From Kappaphycus alvarezii (taxonomy: Eukaryota > Rhodophyta > Florideophyceae > Gigartinales > Solieriaceae), in assembly GCA_002205965.3 (NCBI GenBank), contig NADL03000547.1, positions 124,001-188,000 on the forward strand: 64,000 nt of DNA, written 5' to 3'. Within the stretch, counting starts at the first letter, position 1; every line of letters starts with the position of its first letter. The notes under the pieces were generated by a model. The model made no database searches. It had not been told where the DNA came from and was given only the letters and a program-made list of their open reading frames with translations. This document shows, one piece after another, positions 56,240-64,000 of this stretch. Position numbers and translations under genes: made by a program.

Positions 56240-57027
56240 CAAGGGGAAAAGGAGACCTTTTATTCAAATGCACAATGAGGGGACCGAGCGGCCCCAGCTG
56301 GACCTAGTGGGGCTCAACAGCGCTGAATTGGCGCTGGTTGATCATAACGGCAGTGTAGCGTTGCACGAAGGCAGACAACGAGATGCGAAGTGCGCAAAAC
56401 TCCGTGAATGCGGGCTTGCTTCGTCTAGCGGCGAAACAAGTTGCGATGTCTTGGAGGAGTTGAAGGCCGGTGATGTCAATCTGGCCATAAACATCGAAGG
56501 CCAGGGGGCGCAAGTCGATGCCTTCAGACCGGCATGGGGGGCCGTAATAATTGTGCTTCTTGAGGGTTGCCAGCTCGAGCGTGAATGCACCGCCGTCGGC
56601 GAGGTCGCGGTAGGGACGAGAGTGGGGGCTGACGATGGTGACGTCGATGTCTTGAGGGGAGGGAGCGAAGAGTAGATCGTCAATGACCAGGTCGAGCTTT
56701 CGTTGTTCGGCCGGGCTTTTGTGGAGGTCAGCCGCCAGGGGTCGTTCACGCGAGACGGACAGGGCGATAGCAGGGTGGGTTAGGTGACGGAGGAGATGAT
56801 CGCGTAGGCGGTTATGTTGTCTCACCGCGCCCACTGCGCCCTTGCAGACGAATACGTGGTGACCGGGAGCGTCCAGTATGGGGATGGGCTGGGCTGAACT
56901 TGTCGAGCACATCGGGCAGAGACGAGAGCCATCGAAGAAGGGATTACCGAGGCGGACATCAACCATAGTGCGCCAGACTTCAGCCTCGACGTAGAGGTCG
57001 TTGCTGGAGAGCGGTAGGGTGTAGAAT
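56240..57027 (-). pseudogene. non-LTR retrotransposon 3' fragment (copy I-2)
   Basis: The uninterrupted frame 56,966-56,304 (220 codons) has a C-x2-C...H finger (LCPMCSTSSAQPIPILDAPG, HHVFVCKGAVGAVRQHNRLR), then KLDLVIDDLLFAPSPQDIDV, TIVSP: the endonuclease-like core (L-D-L/I ... D-V-T-I-V-S-P). It ends with the PLAFDVYGQ...QRYTAVMINQR segment. The match in codon frame extends upstream to about 57,025 (YVEAEVWRT). An AATAAAAGG signal follows the stop, at about 56,252. It is the fuller sibling of copy I-1 and directly abuts copy II-1. RT is absent. Confidence 0.85.
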
Positions 57028-57029
57028 TA

Positions 57030-58905
57030 TAAAAACAAGTAACGCTTTTATTAGATGTTCCCTAAGCCGAGCAGGGTCACTCACGCATCAAGTGATGTGA
57101 GAGACAAAGCACGGCGAGATACGGCAGGGGCCGTCAGCTGGAGAACGAGGGAGGAGAGGGTAGTGACCAGGCGGTCGTATTCGACGGCAACGGTAGTGCC
57201 GCGTCTTGTGGAGAAGAAGGCGGCGATCTTCCCTAGCGCGTGCGGAGCAGAGGAGCCCAGTGCCCCGTGTGTGTCAAACCCGAGGGAGAAGAAGTCGGCG
57301 TGTATTGTTGCGCAAAGGTCTGTGTAGCGTGCCCTCTTCTGGGTCTCCACAGGGGAAGTGGCGCCGCTTGGGGTCTTGCGGGCGTGGGGGATGGCGGCAG
57401 CTGTGTACGGACTTGCGACAAAGACATCTATTGCGCAGGGACGAGGAGAGAATTTGTAGTTGTTGATTAAGATGTCCATCCTGGGACGGTCTTGGGGCGG
57501 GAGGTGGTTTTCCGCGGGGGAGGTGTACTCGAGGGTGGGGTTGCGCATTGCGGATGGGTGCCGAAGCAGGGAGAACAACTTGTTCCGTAGGTGGTTGTGA
57601 CTCCGGAGAAATCCTTCCATAGTTGGGAAGTGAGTCGCATGTCTGCCAAGCGGGTCAAGGAGGGACGTGGAGCGAGCGTGGGAGCGCAGGCATCGAGGGC
57701 ACCGGTCGAGGCCGCTGAAGACCGGATTGCCGAGGCGCAGTAGGACCATGTACGTCCAGATCTCGGGGAGACTTGACTGGAGCTGCGTGAGTCCGGGAGT
57801 GTGAGGAAAGGGGAGTTGGCAGACCGGGTTCTGCAGCTAAGATTCCTCGCTAGGCGTTGTGCTGCAGTGTCATATTGCTGGGGAAAGGTTAGGTAAGCTT
57901 GGAGGCGTTGCTCGTGAATGGCGGTGGTGATTGTTGCCTGGATGCCTTGCGGGGGCCCAACGTTCGAAGGCGGGCCAGCAGGGGCTTGAGTTGGAGGTGG
58001 TCGGGGAGGAGGGACTGGTCGAAGGAGCTGTGCGTTCTGCGGACGGCAGAGGTTAGGAGGTGGCGTCCGTCTTCCGGGAGTAGGTCGAGGATGATGTTGT
58101 AGGTACTGAGCATGGAGCATAGATGTGCAGCGACATAGATTGAGGATGTAAGTGTGAGCTCCAGGCCGCCCATCGTGAATGGAAGTGTTGCGCAGTGCCA
58201 AGAAGCCTGATGAAGGTCGCGATGAATCCTTTGGAAAGCCACTCGCAGTTCCTCATCAAACGCATTTGATAAAGAAAGGGTTAGGTGCGGCGGGGTTGTC
58301 CGAAGGGTGTACACGAGCTTGCATGCGCTTGCGCATTGGCGAAGAAGGTGGAAGGAAGTTTGGGGATCCCGGAGGGCTGGAAGGGCTGCCCAGATGTTCC
58401 GGGCGGACTGGAGGCTGTGTCGGAGGAGAGAAGAGCATCCGTGGTCAGTTCCGATCGGGGACCCGAGCACTGTAGTGGCCTCGGCAGTGACGATTTTGCA
58501 GGGGAGGCGGGGGAGGTTGTCCATTCCGAACCACCATGCTTCAGTCTTCTGAAAGTTAAAAAACATTCCGCGCTGCTTGCCTTCCCTCTCGCTTGTGTGC
58601 AGTAGCTCCGGGGCGTCACGGAAGGGAAGGATGATGTTGCCGTCGTCGGCATACCATGCGTGCATCGCGGCTGCGGGGAAAGATGTGTGCAGATGGCGGA
58701 GAAAAGGTTGGATGGCGAGTGCGTACAGGTGCATAGCGAGAGGGTCGCCTTGGTGTGTACCTGTGGCAGACTGCAGGACGAAGGGGCCGAAATGCAAATA
58801 CGAGGCCCTCCCATAGGTTAGGTGAACGAACCCGGCCGCCTGTGGGACGTAGTCGATGACCGAGCGGAGAAAACAGGAGCGTAAATTCCGGAAATTCCAT
58901 GTAAT
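57030..58905 (-). pseudogene. non-LTR retrotransposon, RT palm to endonuclease (copy II-1)
   Basis: This is the most complete copy. The frame 58,908-57,889 (339 codons) has the RT palm: THQGDPLAMHLYALAIQPFL (about 51-70), HAWYADDGNII with catalytic YADD (about 86-89), FNFQKTEAWW (about 117-126) and VLGSPIGT (about 147-154), then thumb blocks and GGLELTLTS. A shift near 57,930 leads to RLQAYLTFPQQYDTAAQRLA. Another near 57,790 leads to 57,749-57,081: RCPRCLRSHARSTSLLDPLG, RHAT, RPRMDILINN, AIDVFVASPY, the CCHC-like finger plus endonuclease-like domain. An AATAAAAGCG signal lies at 57,040-57,050. The copy starts at the RT fingers, so it is 5'-truncated, and its 5' end interrupts the H3-tail ORF near 58,900. 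Confidence 0.9.
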
Positions 58906-59386
58906 CATCCTGATCGGAAAGAGACTCCGTCAAGCTTAGTCGAGTGGCCAGGTCCCTGTCAATGCCTTCGTCACATTCCTCCGAGGCCGCAAAATTTGCT
59001 ACATTCTGGCCATACAAGACGACAAGCTCCCAGTACGATACCTCTGCTGACGCGGGATCCCTGCCTTGGTATCCTCCAAAAGAAATACGAAATCGGATGT
59101 CGAGAATGGACTTGCCCTGCACTCTGGACTTCTGGATCTTGATTGTGTCGGGCCTATTCGAAAACGTGACAACCTTTCTTATACTAACCTTCGCGTGAAG
59201 TCTGTCAACGAAGAAATGCTCGGTGGTCCGGTACGATTGAGATGGGGAAGCACTTCCGGCACGAATGATTGGATTCTCACCGGGAAGAGGTTCGCCTGCA
59301 GTCTTTCGAGTTGCCTTAGCCATCAACTTCCGGCATGGCGCCCTTCCTCCCGTTGACTTCTTCGCGGTTTGGTTGGTCTTCGCCAT
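58900..59386 (-). pseudogene. ORF with histone-H3-like N-terminal tail, interrupted
   Basis: Starting at the ATG at 59,386, in context AAGATGG, the frame begins M-AKTNQTAKKSTGGRAPCRKL, then MAKATRKTA. Over 28 residues without gaps about 17 are identical to the near-invariant H3 tail. K9, S10, K23, R26 and K27 are kept; R2 is K, K4 is N and K14 is R. The rest (GEPLPGENPIIRAG, VVTFSNRPDTIKIQ, DIRFRISFGGYQ, YWELVVLYGQNVANFAASEE, ATRLSLTESLSDQDDYMEFP) does not resemble the H3 histone fold. No family is recognised. After about 162 codons the frame runs into the retroelement copy at 58,900, so the original C-terminus is lost or elsewhere. An upstream in-frame ATG at 59,437 would add 17 residues; the H3-like start favours 59,386. 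Confidence 0.65.
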
Positions 59387-59439
59387 CTTAATGGTCCACG
59401 GATGGATTTTCGGATGGATCCGAAGCCGTATAGACACTC

Positions 59440-60080
59440 ACTCGTACTAACACGGGTGGAGCAGTCCCGAAGGCTTTAGCTGCCCTGAATCAACGTGTTT
59501 TCAGAGCGAGGACGGCATTGTGTGCAGAGGGAAGGCGTAATGGTTGATCTTGGCGGTTGAGAATGCTGGAGTAGGGTGAAGCGTTGGGCGACGGGGTATA
59601 CTGTGGAGCTGGAACGTGAGGGTAGGGGGGGCAGTGAGTTCTCGAGTCACCCCAGGTTCTCGCTATATGGTGCGCCGAGCTTCCATCTGGGGCCGGGTTG
59701 GTGTTGGTTGCTCCGGAAGGGTCACCAAAAATCTGCCCTTTTTGACTACTTGTATGACGCTTTTTGTTCACAGTTTTCTATTTTGTCAGCTACTGTACTC
59801 TAGAGTTTTTTTAGTTATTTTCTACAGTATTTTATATATTTTTTTAATTATTGTCGGCCTCGCGGTGTGTGATTCTGGAACGGTAGGCTACACCCGCGAT
59901 TGCCATATAAACAGTGTTGGCCGTTGGTGGAAGGGGGGAGGAGAGAAGGACACAACGACAGAACCTCCCCCTTCGTAGGGTCGCCAACACCAATTTTTAA
60001 AATTCCCCCTTTTCGACCCTATTATGTACCAGGCAATAATAGTGCTACCCTGGTAATAGAGAATGTAGTGGCTCTACTTG
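59440..60080. other. segment upstream of the H3-tail ORF, no gene supported
   Basis: It contains the presumed 5' flank of the H3-tail ORF, a GC-rich part (59,500-59,740) and an AT-rich part after 59,800. The 93-codon minus frame 59,771-59,490 is Pro/Ser-rich (DPSGATNTNPAPDGSSAHHI) without a domain and could be untranslated. A purine-rich run (GGTGGAAGGGGGGAGGAGAG) is at about 59,926. Confidence 0.3.
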
Positions 60081-60128
60081 GTAATATACTGTATTGTCTA
60101 TGCCTCGCCAGTGCCTCACCGTGCTTCG

Positions 60129-60210
60129 CCAGTGCCCCTGGCAGAAGCACTAGTCGCCAGTGCCTCTGGCCGAAGCACTAGTCACCAGTGCCTCTGGCAA
60201 GGCACTACTG
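60129..60210 (+). repeat. minisatellite, 28 bp unit, three copies
   Basis: Three consecutive units: CCAGTGCCCCTGGCAGAAGC+ACTAGTCG (60,129-60,156), CCAGTGCCTCTGGCCGAAGC+ACTAGTCA (60,157-60,184) and a shortened CCAGTGCCTCTGGCAAGGCA+CTACTG (60,185-60,210). Further CCAGTGCCTCACC sits just upstream (about 60,107). Each unit contains GTGC...GCAC inverted parts. No coding role is apparent. Confidence 0.9.
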
Positions 60211-60214
60211 TTGA

Positions 60215-61180
60215 ATTTTATTGGATTAAGTATCACTATACAGTGCAGTACAGTACATTGCAGTGGCGAGCGCCCCTGATCACGCACTATACCGGAAACA
60301 TACTGCACTGTATTGCAAACATACTGTACTATTATTATGCAATTACAAGTATACTCTCCGAAAAAAATAGGACCAGCATCCAAATTAGTAATTCTATGAA
60401 ACCTATACGTTAATAAAGTAGTACGCTGCCATAAATGTGAAGTATGACTAATATAATAAACATTTTTATATGTACCGGGCTGAGAATAATGTGCATTTTC
60501 AACAAATTAGAATAAAAGAACAATAGGACCATCATTTCAGGCGAAAATATTACAGGAACAAAACATTCTTTTCACTATATTCTCACTTAAAAAGTTGGTA
60601 GTGAGTAATGTTAAAAAAAGTGTACATATAGTTTATTTATGTACTATTTACAGTCCTTTAGGATAACTAATTTGCCCTTACTACTATTTCTATCCTACGT
60701 AGTCTATATTTTCTCTATCCTATTGTACTGTTAGCGATTCCTGTTAGGACTTCTATAATGTAAGGGTCACTAGGACCGTCCGCAGGACTATCCGCTTGGG
60801 AATGTAGCTAGTAGTGAGTAGATGTGCTAGAGACAGTCGACGGCATCTACTGCCTATAAACGGCCTAGCGGCCTTGGGCACTGAAGTAAAAACCACAATC
60901 AACAATTTTATTCTCAACCTACCAACTGTTCTACACTAGCAAAAACGTCTAACGTTTTTTTCAGACTCGCCGCTAACGCCGCCCGTCCGCTTTTTCTACT
61001 CTAACCCTTTAATTTTCGTGACAATCCGGATTTACTGTTTTTTGGGGAATTTAAGAAGTAAGTCTATTCGCTATTCGACGGTGAAAATATACCTATTTGT
61101 CCTATTTCCCGTTGTTTCAAGCCACGTGTAAGCCGGTAAATACTGACACATACGTTTATTTTTGATTCTTTTGACACTAT
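60215..61180. other. AT-rich segment, no gene supported
   Basis: It begins with a cluster of CAGTGCAGTACAGTACATTG-type words (60,240-60,330) and continues as AT-rich sequence. No domain, RNA gene or repeat unit is recognised. The block 60,780-61,180 becomes less AT-rich and may be the 5' flank of the zinc-finger ORF. Confidence 0.3.
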
Positions 61181-61183
61181 ACA

Positions 61184-61907
61184 GTGGCCAATAAGGGCAA
61201 CGATTCGCTCGCGGTGCCACGTCGGCAACCTGGCCTGACCGAATCAAGAACAAGATCGAAATTCCGATCGACTTTGTGTAAGCTTCCACTTTCTGCCAGC
61301 ATCACCAAGAACCCGGCTGTAAGCACCCAAAATACCACCGTCACTCCTATTTCGCCAAGTGTCCCTGTCTCTTCGACTAATCAGAACCATCCACGTGGCA
61401 TTCAAAAATCGCCGATCTAGACCAATCAAAGGTCACTTTCTGCAACCAATCAAATATCGACAGGTGTCCCTACAGATTCAGGTTCAAGTTCAGGCAGTCT
61501 AAGTGTGAATTCAGTTTCAGGGGGATTTCAGGTCTCAGATCTACCACGTGGCCACGTCGTCCCATTACAGTAATCGACCTTACAGATCGTCCTACGGCTG
61601 ACAGTGTTTACAGACCTACTTCTAGGGCTCCGCTAAGCCTACGCCGCAAAGCTGACCGTCGATTGGCTGATCGCGCTGGGTTACTAAGGCTACTTTTACA
61701 CGTGTGGCTGTAAAGAAGAGGACCTGCGAGCTCTGCAAGGTAACTTGCAACGGCTCTAAGACCTACTTTGATCATTTACAGAGCCGTAACCACAAGAATC
61801 GCTTACAGAACAAGAAAAATCCGCTGTACTGTCAGGAGTGCAAGCGCAGCTTCGAGAGCCATTCGCATTTACAGCGCCACAAGGCAGGGAAAATCATCTT
61901 AAGGTAG
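61184..61907 (+). pseudogene. C2H2 zinc-finger protein, frameshifted (possible retroelement ORF1)
   Basis: The first frame opens with MANKGNDSLAVPRRQPGLTE and a Ser/Thr/Pro-rich region (VSTQNTTVTPISPSVPVSST), crosses a TAG at about 61,418, and stays protein-like to 61,570. A second frame continues with VIDLTDRPTADSVYRPTSRA and LRRKADRRLADRAGLLR. A third (61,704-61,907) encodes two C2H2 fingers: CELCKVTCNGSKTYFDHLQS+RNHKNR (U1/matrin-type, C-x2-C-x12-H-x5-H) and YCQECKRSFESHSHLQRHKA. The layout, with an acidic/proline-rich leader then paired fingers, resembles nucleic-acid-binding ORFs of some retroelements, and a gag follows 750 bases downstream. A small host zinc-finger gene is the alternative. 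The same layout recurs at 30.8-31.3 kb. Confidence 0.55.
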
Positions 61908-61909
61908 TT

Positions 61910-62240
61910 TGCAATTAGATTTAATTAGATCCAATCTGGATGTTCGATCTTGTTCTGAGTAAATTAAAAATTGAATTATCAAATTAATCGTGATTCTTGC
62001 TTTAAAATTAAAAAAAGGGAAATTGAAAAAAACACAAATTGAAAAAAAAACAAATTGAAAAATCAAAAAAGTGTACAGTGAAAGGAAAAGCAAAAAGCAA
62101 AATAATATTAGGCCATTCAAAACAAAAAAGAACATACAGTGCTACAAAAAAAAGAACTAAAAAGGGGCCAATTTTTCGAAGCATTAAATCACCATTAATT
62201 TATACTTGCAAACCGGTATATTGATATGGTTTTCGGTCAA
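61910..62240. other. A-rich low-complexity spacer
   Basis: Runs of AAATTGAAAAAAA and AAAAAGAAC dominate 61,960-62,170, giving Lys-rich chance frames on + and Phe-rich ones on -. No gene is supported. Confidence 0.5.
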
Positions 62241-62409
62241 GGTATTAGACAGACACAGAGTTGCAACAATCTTTGGTGGACTGCGTCAAAGGTTATGTTG
62301 AGGATAGTTCCCTCGCTGGTGATGAATTAAGGGCTCGGTTACTTGAGGACTTCCCTATCCCAATGCTTTTCTCGGGATAAATTCTGAGTAATCCTCCATT
62401 ATCCGCAAG

Positions 62410-62873
62410 TTGATTTTGTTTCTCGCGGAACGCAATGTGCCAACTGTCCGCCATGAATCTGCTGTCCTTTCGAAGACTTTTGCGTCAACTATTTTTCGCA
62501 ATGGTGACTTCAACAAAGCTTTAAACCAAATTGATGCATATTTCAACTCTCTGCTTTCACCAACCGGATCACCGATTAGACTCGCCCCAAACCCGATACG
62601 TTCCACTCCAATGTCCACCCAACCCCTGCATCATCTGAAGACAAGGTCTCACACTACATGTCTATGCGCTTCAGAGAAGAAAATAAGAAATTTTCTGGAA
62701 GCCTAGCCGAATGTTGGAACGAGTTCATAGCTGAGTACAAGTATGCTTGCCAAGATTACATGCTCAATGACGAAAAAAAGCTCAAGTATCTCCACCATAT
62801 CCTTACAGGAAATGCGAAAAGATTCTACATAACGAATATTGAAGGTGTGTATGAGCATTATTCTCAGCTCTAA
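62410..62873 (+). pseudogene. gag-like region of the right-end retroelement
   Basis: The frame 62,658-62,873 reads MRFREENKKFSGSLAECWNE, FIAEYKYACQDYMLNDEKKL, KYLHHILTGNAKRFYITNIE. The F-x-G-x-x-x-E-x-W-x-x-F/Y pattern followed by K-L-x-Y-L-H-x-x-L-x-G-x-A-K-R-F-Y is typical of LTR-retrotransposon capsid regions. The preceding frame (62,410-62,706) gives HESAVLSKTFASTIFRNGDF and FNSLLSPTGSPIRLAPNPIR, plausibly the gag N-terminus. The two overlap in different frames near 62,660. Downstream, 63,100-63,250 shows more in-frame-like gag sequence (YQSFYSQLISAAQFEQEEKV). Confidence 0.6.
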
Positions 62874-63739
62874 AAGCTCTGGAAAGTGAGTATAACTCAG
62901 TCTCAAGACAAAACAGAATTGCTGCATACCTGCGCAATATTAGTGTCAGTCAGTATATTTCTCCCACTTGCACTGTAAATATGCTATCGAGAAAGTACAC
63001 TAGGAGATCTCTAAGCTGACTCCCCAAGCACCACCTCACTGCCGCTCAGAAAGGCACAAGGCACAAGATTGAGTATCTTCAGTCCGCCGTTATTGGATTC
63101 TTCTGGGCTCGCGATCCTTGCAGCAGAGCAAATTCGGGTGACTTAAGTTATCAATCATTCTACAGTCAGCTCATTTCTGCCGCTCAATTCGAGCAGGAGG
63201 AGAAAGTTGGACGAATGAGAGATCAGAGGAACCTACGTATGACATCAATCTCAGATGCAAGCCCTGCACTATGTAGCCGTCTTGCTGACACATTGTATAC
63301 TGGACAACCTCAATACGGCCGTGATCCGCGTTCTACCAAAACAATCGTCACGATGGTAACTTACGAAAAAACGACGCTTGCAGCATGAGGAAGAACAAAC
63401 CTCGTGATGATATAGTTTGTTGGGGTTGTGGTAAAAGGGCCATATTCTTTCTCAATGTCGCCAATCAATGGCTGAGAATGTTGCTCGGAAGGTTCAATAT
63501 TATCAGAGAAACTCATTTAGGATCCGGCCAAGGCCACGAAACGTGTACTTTTCGAGCTCTGTCAGGAATTGGATCATGATGATCAATCAGTTGATGAAGA
63601 AATACTACCAGCTCAGGATTTTTCGGAGACATCAGTAGTGATGATGACATGGAAGAATCAGAAAATGGAAATTTGGACAATGATGACTCATTGTATGTTC
63701 CTGAACAGTTGTTTTCGCAAATTTCAGTTAGAGACCAAC

Positions 63740-64000
63740 CGTTTTTAGATGAAAAGGAATTTAACTAGGGGTACTCAAACAAGCCGAAGTGCTCCTAAAG
63801 TAAGGCAAACTGTAAGGGAACGCGACAAGCCTCTCATCTACAACATGAAACTGGTCCCTCTTCCACGGAAGCAAAGAAAAATGGAGAATGATTACATAAA
63901 GATACATAAGATTTTAACTGTCAAAAGCAGCAAATTGCCAAAACACTCCAATTCAGAGAAATTACACGGAATGTGTCTCGACACTGGTGCCCAAAAATCT
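63740..64000 (+). pseudogene. aspartic protease start of the right-end retroelement (partial)
   Basis: The + frame from about 63,750 reads KRNLTRGTQTSRSAPKVRQT, VRERDKPLIYNMKLVPLPRK, MENDYIKIHKILTVKSSKLP then LHGMCLDTGAQKS, ending at the window edge. C-L-D-T-G-A-Q-x-S is the active-site signature of retroviral-type aspartic proteases (D-T/S-G-A). About 86 codons are open here, better preserved than the gag. Upstream, 63,385-63,450 encodes DDIVCWGCGKR, the first half of a CCHC knuckle that then loses frame. Completeness cannot be judged. Confidence 0.75.

Larger units (their letters stand above)
62400..64000 (+). mobile_element. retroelement gag-pol start, running off the window
   Basis: In order on +: a gag-like region (62,410-63,370), a CCHC-type knuckle piece (63,385-63,450) and the start of an aspartic protease (63,740-64,000), cut by the window edge. 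Frames change several times, so the element is damaged at least here. The polymerase and integrase lie beyond the window, so the class (copia, gypsy or other) is not decided; the gag resembles that of Ty3/gypsy-like elements. Confidence 0.7.

Noticed and set aside
58616-58900. C-terminal continuation of the H3-tail ORF
   Set aside because: This part of the open frame is the shadow of the RT palm frame (QGDP and YADD region), so it is not native to the H3-tail protein.
60129-60210. CRISPR-like array
   Set aside because: Units are contiguous 28 bp tandem copies without spacers, and the genome is eukaryotic; it is a minisatellite.

Overview
This window reads as a repeat-rich stretch of a eukaryotic nuclear genome. 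There are no bacterial-type operons, ribosome binding sites or dense ORFs. Nearly all recognisable protein sequence comes from decayed retrotransposons (Ty3/gypsy, Ty1/copia, and a non-LTR group with a restriction-like endonuclease), plus one casein-kinase-1-like gene and one reading frame that begins with a histone-H3-like tail. The host lineage cannot be fixed from the sequence. A repeat-laden fungus such as a chytrid, or a red alga, would fit, but this is inference only.

Layout. 1-3.9 kb: a heavily mutated Ty3/gypsy element on + (leader, gag, remnant protease, RT, RNase H, integrase). 4.7-10.2 kb: non-coding repeats. 10.2-12.2 kb: two unrecognised decayed coding stretches. 13.1-13.6 kb: one copy of a ~500 bp dispersed repeat whose partner lies at 43.0-43.55 kb. 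16.2-18.0 kb: a decayed unrecognised gene on -. 18-24.3 kb: AT-rich with no supported gene. 24.3-28.7 kb: a decayed Ty3/gypsy element on -. 28.8-29.6 kb: a non-LTR element fragment. 30.2-31.3 kb: tandem repeats, a tRNA-like site, a perfect inverted repeat and a C2H2 zinc-finger ORF. 31.6-32.0 kb: a decayed unrecognised ORF. 32.6-38.05 kb: a decayed Ty1/copia element on - with both LTRs detectable. 44.7-46.8 kb: a younger, truncated Ty3/gypsy element on -, of the same family as the one at the window start.

From about 48 kb the base composition becomes GC-richer. A casein-kinase-1-like gene (48.87-50.05 kb, -) sits among at least seven 5'-truncated copies of non-LTR retrotransposons (48.1, 51.1, 52.4-54.0, 55.1-55.9, 56.0, 56.2-57.0 and 57.0-58.9 kb), some adjacent or nested. 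The 57.0-58.9 kb copy interrupts an ORF that starts with a histone-H3-like tail (59,386 downward). The right end (61.2-64 kb) carries a C2H2 zinc-finger ORF and then the gag and aspartic protease start of another retroelement that runs off the window.

The genes do not form a pathway; the window is a graveyard of selfish elements in several age classes. The old AT-rich part (1-44 kb) is broken by stops and frameshifts. The 44-59 kb part contains younger copies with long open frames. The features most worth follow-up are the H3-tail ORF, the CK1 gene inside the retroelement cluster, and the unrecognised decayed frames at 10.2, 11.3-12.2, 16.2-18.0 and 31.6-32.0 kb.
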